This document shows, in pieces, positions 23,799 to 26,385 of a stretch of DNA of 26,385 bases. Origin of the DNA: an uncultured Campylobacter sp. (GTDB taxonomy: Bacteria; Campylobacterota; Campylobacteria; Campylobacterales; Campylobacteraceae); NCBI RefSeq assembly GCF_937997535.1, contig NZ_CALKTT010000081.1, positions 1 to 26,385 of the forward strand. The letters are read 5' to 3'. Below the pieces are notes generated by a model, which did no database searches, was not told the origin of the DNA, and saw nothing but the letters and a program-made list of their open reading frames with translations. The position numbers and the translations under genes were made by a program. Positions within the stretch are counted from its first letter, which is position 1. Every line of letters starts with the position of its first letter.

Positions 23799-25417
23799 GC
23801 AAACTTCCTATAAATTTTATATGCCGCGATCTTTGGTAGCGCCAAAAGCGCTAGCACTTTATTTGCCGCGGCGATTTTTTTAAGCCTAGCAGCGATGAAA
23901 TCATCACAATCAAAATGCGTAGCACTATATCGCTGAATCTGAAGCTTCTGGCGCAAGATGTAACGCTTAAGCGGGTTTTTCGCGCCGTAGAAAATTTCGT
24001 TTTTGCACTCCACCTGGCTTTGCTGCGAGCGCTGCACCTCCGCTGCGGATATCCGCTCGCAAAAAATCGCCTCGCGTGCCTGCTTCGTAGGCTGCGAAAA
24101 TAGCGCGTCGATCTGAGCTGCGCGCGTAATTACGAGCGATGTGCCGCGCCACTCGCTCATTTCGCTTTGCAGCCACGCATCCATCAGCACGACGTCGGCG
24201 CTTTTGGCAAAAACGTCAGTGCAGGAGTTGCACGCAAGCGGCGTAAAAGCGCGCGAGCTCCAGTATGCAAAGGCGCTACTACTGCGATCGTCTATCGCCT
24301 CACTGCCGTCTGCAGCGTGAAATTTAAAGCCAAAGCTCATCGCACTTTTGCCCGCGATTTTATATCTGTAATTAACCGCCGTGAGCTGCTTACGCTCTTT
24401 AAACGCAAGATCTGCCAGCTTATACGTAAAAGCAGCACCCTTGCCCTGTCCGCAAACCAGCCCGATAATAAAGCTTATGCGGGATTTAAGGCGCGGATTT
24501 TTGCTCGCAGCAAGCCTTAAGGCCTTAGCAAAGCACGGCAGCGCGCTGATCGCGTATCTGCCCTCGCGGCGCGACATCTCCTTTAGCACTGCTTCAAGCG
24601 TGAGCGGATAGTAAGCGGACGAGCGCGCGCGAGTAAGCTCATCAGCATTTTTTATCACGCTAAATTTAAACAGCGGCACGGAATTTTCGCCCATAGAATT
24701 TCGCGTGTTTTTAGAATTCTCGCAAGCAAAATTATGCGTTGATACGGAATTTTCACAAGAAGCTTTAGAATTCTGCGTGGAATTTTCATTTGTAAAATTC
24801 TGCGCAGAATTCTGCGTAAAATTTTCGCAAAAAGAATTTTGCGCACTCGTAAAATTTATAGAATCATCATCTGTCAAATTCTGCGTTAAATTTGGAATTG
24901 CGGAATTCTGCGTGGAATTTTTGGTTGCGGAATTTTGCAAATTCTGCGGCTGCGCTAAATTATTGCAGGCAGAAAAACCGCACTTGTGATTTTGGGCTAT
25001 AAAATCTCCTTCGTCCGCGGGCACGACGCAAATCGCGTAATCAATGAGCCCACGCGCAAAAAGCTCGTGAAAAATATAATCTCCCGCACCGCCGCTTGCA
25101 CTGCTTAGGCGCTGCGCTTCATCTTTTTTGTAGAATTTGTAAGTGGCTAAAAACCTGCCAAAATCAGGGCTAAAGCTTTCCAACTCTGCATATGATTTAG
25201 AATTTAGCTCGTTTTCGAGCATGTCTTTTTCGTAAAACGGGCAGACTTTTAGGCAGATATCACATTTGTCGCGACACCCTTCGCCCTCCTCAGGCGCGTA
25301 AAATCCATTGCCTCCAAGCCGCATTTTTAGCACGCTAAAAGGGCAGCTGCTCGCACAGACGCCGCAGCCGATACAGCGGTCTTTCGTAACCACTTCGCTA
25401 ATTACATTGAAGCTCAA
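23795..25417 (-). CDS. FrhB/F420-dehydrogenase beta-like iron-sulfur protein with an Asn-rich insertion
   Basis: The 540-residue protein starts with two ferredoxin-type clusters: C15, C18, C21, C25 and C48, C52, C55, C59. An FrhB-like N-terminal part follows (about 95-135, SSASGGAGDYIF) and a C-terminal part from about 255, with SALPCFAKAL (291-300) and a CNSC motif further on. The family is named for coenzyme F420 reduction, but Campylobacter is not known to make F420. Such proteins in glycan loci are probably flavin/iron-sulfur redox enzymes acting on a sugar or linked group. Residues about 150-247 are an Asn/Ser/Thr/Gln-rich insertion between the two parts. The start is a TTG at 25417 with AAGGAGG five bases away, overlapping the flippase stop (TTGA). 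Biochemical role unknown. Confidence 0.88.
   Translation of the reverse strand: MSFNVISEVVTKDRCIGCGVCASSCPFSVLKMRLGGNGFYAPEEGEGCRDKCDICLKVCPFYEKDMLENELNSKSYAELESFSPDFGRFLATYKFYKKDEAQRLSSASGGAGDYIFHELFARGLIDYAICVVPADEGDFIAQNHKCGFSACNNLAQPQNLQNSATKNSTQNSAIPNLTQNLTDDDSINFTSAQNSFCENFTQNSAQNFTNENSTQNSKASCENSVSTHNFACENSKNTRNSMGENSVPLFKFSVIKNADELTRARSSAYYPLTLEAVLKEMSRREGRYAISALPCFAKALRLAASKNPRLKSRISFIIGLVCGQGKGAAFTYKLADLAFKERKQLTAVNYRYKIAGKSAMSFGFKFHAADGSEAIDDRSSSAFAYWSSRAFTPLACNSCTDVFAKSADVVLMDAWLQSEMSEWRGTSLVITRAAQIDALFSQPTKQAREAIFCERISAAEVQRSQQSQVECKNEIFYGAKNPLKRYILRQKLQIQRYSATHFDCDDFIAARLKKIAAANKVLALLALPKIAAYKIYRKFA
24677..24970 (-). repeat. Degenerate GAATTYTGCG repeat array in the FrhB-like gene
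   Basis: About 98 codons of low-complexity sequence. On the plus strand, variants of GAATTCTGCG, AAATTCTGCG and GAATTTTGCG recur many times at roughly 12-30 base spacing, several containing an EcoRI-type GAATTC. The coding strand reads mostly Gln/Glu/Lys-Asn-Ser or Asn-Phe-Thr. This is the clearest of the arrays in the window. Confidence 0.75.
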
Positions 25418-26385
25418 GCCCGCCTCCTTATCTTAGCCGCAATGCCGCCAAAAATCGCGCGCTCATAATCGTTCATCGCCCAAAAATACGCGCTTAGCAC
25501 AAACATAGCCGAATAAAGCCCGCCGCAAATTAGCAAAAAGCTCACTCCATGTAAGCCTAATGCGTAATTTATCGCTAGGCTTACTGCGATTGCGGGAGCA
25601 AATTTTACTACCATCGCGCCGATATTTCGCCAAAATTTAGCGATGTCAAGTCCGATTACACGAGCATAGTAGATATTCATCACGCAGATATTTAGCAAGG
25701 TGATAGCAAAAGCCGTGCCGCACGCAGCGCCCACGCCACCGTAAGCCTTAGCTAGCGGGATAGAAATAGCGATATTTACGAGCGTGACGCAAAACGCGGC
25801 GATTGAGCGAAATTTGACTTTGTTTTTTGCCTGAAGCACGGCTAGACCTAAATTTTGAATCAACGGCACGCTTACTGGAAGCACCAAAATAAGCGCGATT
25901 GCGTATGAAATTTCATAATTTGCGCCAGCCCATAGCACGATAAACTCCCGCCCAAAAATCACCAAAAGCGACGCGATAAAAAATATCACGTAAAATTGCA
26001 GCCTGCCTATTTTGATAAATTCCGCGCTAAGCTCGGAATCGGTGGAGTTGGCAGAAACCATTTTGGCGATTTTAGGAAGCATTACGCCGCTAATGGTGAG
26101 CGAAAGCGTGACGAAAGTGGCATTTATTGTGCTTGCTACGGCATACGTGGAGACCGCCGTAGCGCCTGCGACCGCGCCTAAGATAAAATTATCGACATTC
26201 CAGTTTACTTGATCGACTACGATGCCTAAAAATATAAAAAACGAGTAGCCAAAAATTTGCTTAAGCGTGGGGGCGTCGAAATTTCGCACACTTATCACGG
26301 GCGAGACTTTGCGCTTGCAGTAGATGAAATCTGCCGCGACGCAGATTAAATTTACCGCCGTAGCGATGATTACGATCGCGATAGC
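25414..26385 (-). CDS. Wzx-type polysaccharide flippase (partial, cut by the window edge)
   Basis: Multi-pass MATE/MOP-superfamily transporter that moves undecaprenyl-linked glycans across the inner membrane. The frame is open to the right edge, 29 codons beyond the GTG at 26298, and those codons (IVIIATAVNLI followed by a charged loop) look like a further span. The N-terminus therefore lies outside the window. The visible 323 residues contain about nine or ten hydrophobic segments. Features include NVDNFILGAVAG, ISGVMLPKIAK, LQAKNKVKFRS and AYGGVGAACGTAFA, typical of O-antigen and capsule flippases. The well-studied Campylobacter N-glycan flippase PglK is an ABC transporter, so this is either a functional substitute or an additional flippase. 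Its stop overlaps the FrhB-like gene start. Confidence 0.88.
   Translation of the reverse strand, partial: AIAIVIIATAVNLICVAADFIYCKRKVSPVISVRNFDAPTLKQIFGYSFFIFLGIVVDQVNWNVDNFILGAVAGATAVSTYAVASTINATFVTLSLTISGVMLPKIAKMVSANSTDSELSAEFIKIGRLQFYVIFFIASLLVIFGREFIVLWAGANYEISYAIALILVLPVSVPLIQNLGLAVLQAKNKVKFRSIAAFCVTLVNIAISIPLAKAYGGVGAACGTAFAITLLNICVMNIYYARVIGLDIAKFWRNIGAMVVKFAPAIAVSLAINYALGLHGVSFLLICGGLYSAMFVLSAYFWAMNDYERAIFGGIAAKIRRRA

Noticed and set aside
24677..24970. CRISPR array
   Set aside because: The units are degenerate, in frame and coding, with no constant repeat length, no unique spacers of uniform size and no cas genes nearby.
24655..24989. Alternative frames on both strands in the Asn-rich array of the FrhB-like gene
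   Set aside because: They are repetitive by-products of the array; the FrhB-like frame has conserved domains on both sides and is the real one.

Overview
The window comes from an epsilonproteobacterium, almost certainly a Campylobacter. The evidence is an essentially complete N-linked protein glycosylation (pgl) cluster in Campylobacter style (pglJ-pglB-pglA-pglC-pglD-pglE-pglF) and an F0 c-subunit with the N-terminal extension usual in this group. Base composition of the core genes is high for the genus, which would suit an oral species such as C. gracilis. That species guess is inference; the genus is secure.

Left end (1-2441): an AT-rich patch unlike the rest. It holds a translationally coupled pair (a 234-aa membrane protein and a 368-aa protein with RTX-type Gly/Asp repeats) and a convergent 85-aa gene of unknown function. 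The patch stops at the 3' end of a tRNA-Leu(GAG) gene, a classic boundary for acquired DNA.

Housekeeping block (2442-9878, all minus strand): tRNA-Leu, atpE, leuA, pssA, ftsH, prmA, hisA, hisH. ftsH-prmA and hisA-hisH are pairs with overlapping ends. Hairpins follow atpE, leuA and ftsH, and TATAAT boxes precede leuA and the tRNA.

Glycosylation block (9875 to the right edge, all minus strand, so read from high to low coordinates): a Wzx-type flippase (cut by the edge), an iron-sulfur FrhB/F420-dehydrogenase-like protein, a polysaccharide pyruvyl transferase, a PglH-like GT4, a GT2, a second PglH-like GT4, a 244-bp gap, then PglJ, PglB, PglA, PglC, PglD, PglE and PglF, running directly into hisH and hisA. 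Nearly all junctions are 1-14 bp overlaps or gaps of 1-2 bp. PglF/E/D should make UDP-diNAc-bacillosamine; PglC loads it on undecaprenyl phosphate; PglA, PglJ, the PglH-like enzymes and the GT2 extend it; the flippase turns it over; PglB transfers it to Asn. The pyruvyl transferase and FrhB-like protein suggest that this species decorates its glycan.

The most unusual signal is a family of in-frame, low-complexity insertions. Three are Asn/Ser/Gln-rich and encoded by degenerate GAATTYTGCG-like repeats, in PglB (a roughly 200-residue N-terminal extension), the FrhB-like protein and the GT2. HisH carries a related-looking but weaker one. Catalytic motifs are intact in each host protein, so these look like repeat expansions or insertions tolerated in surface positions.
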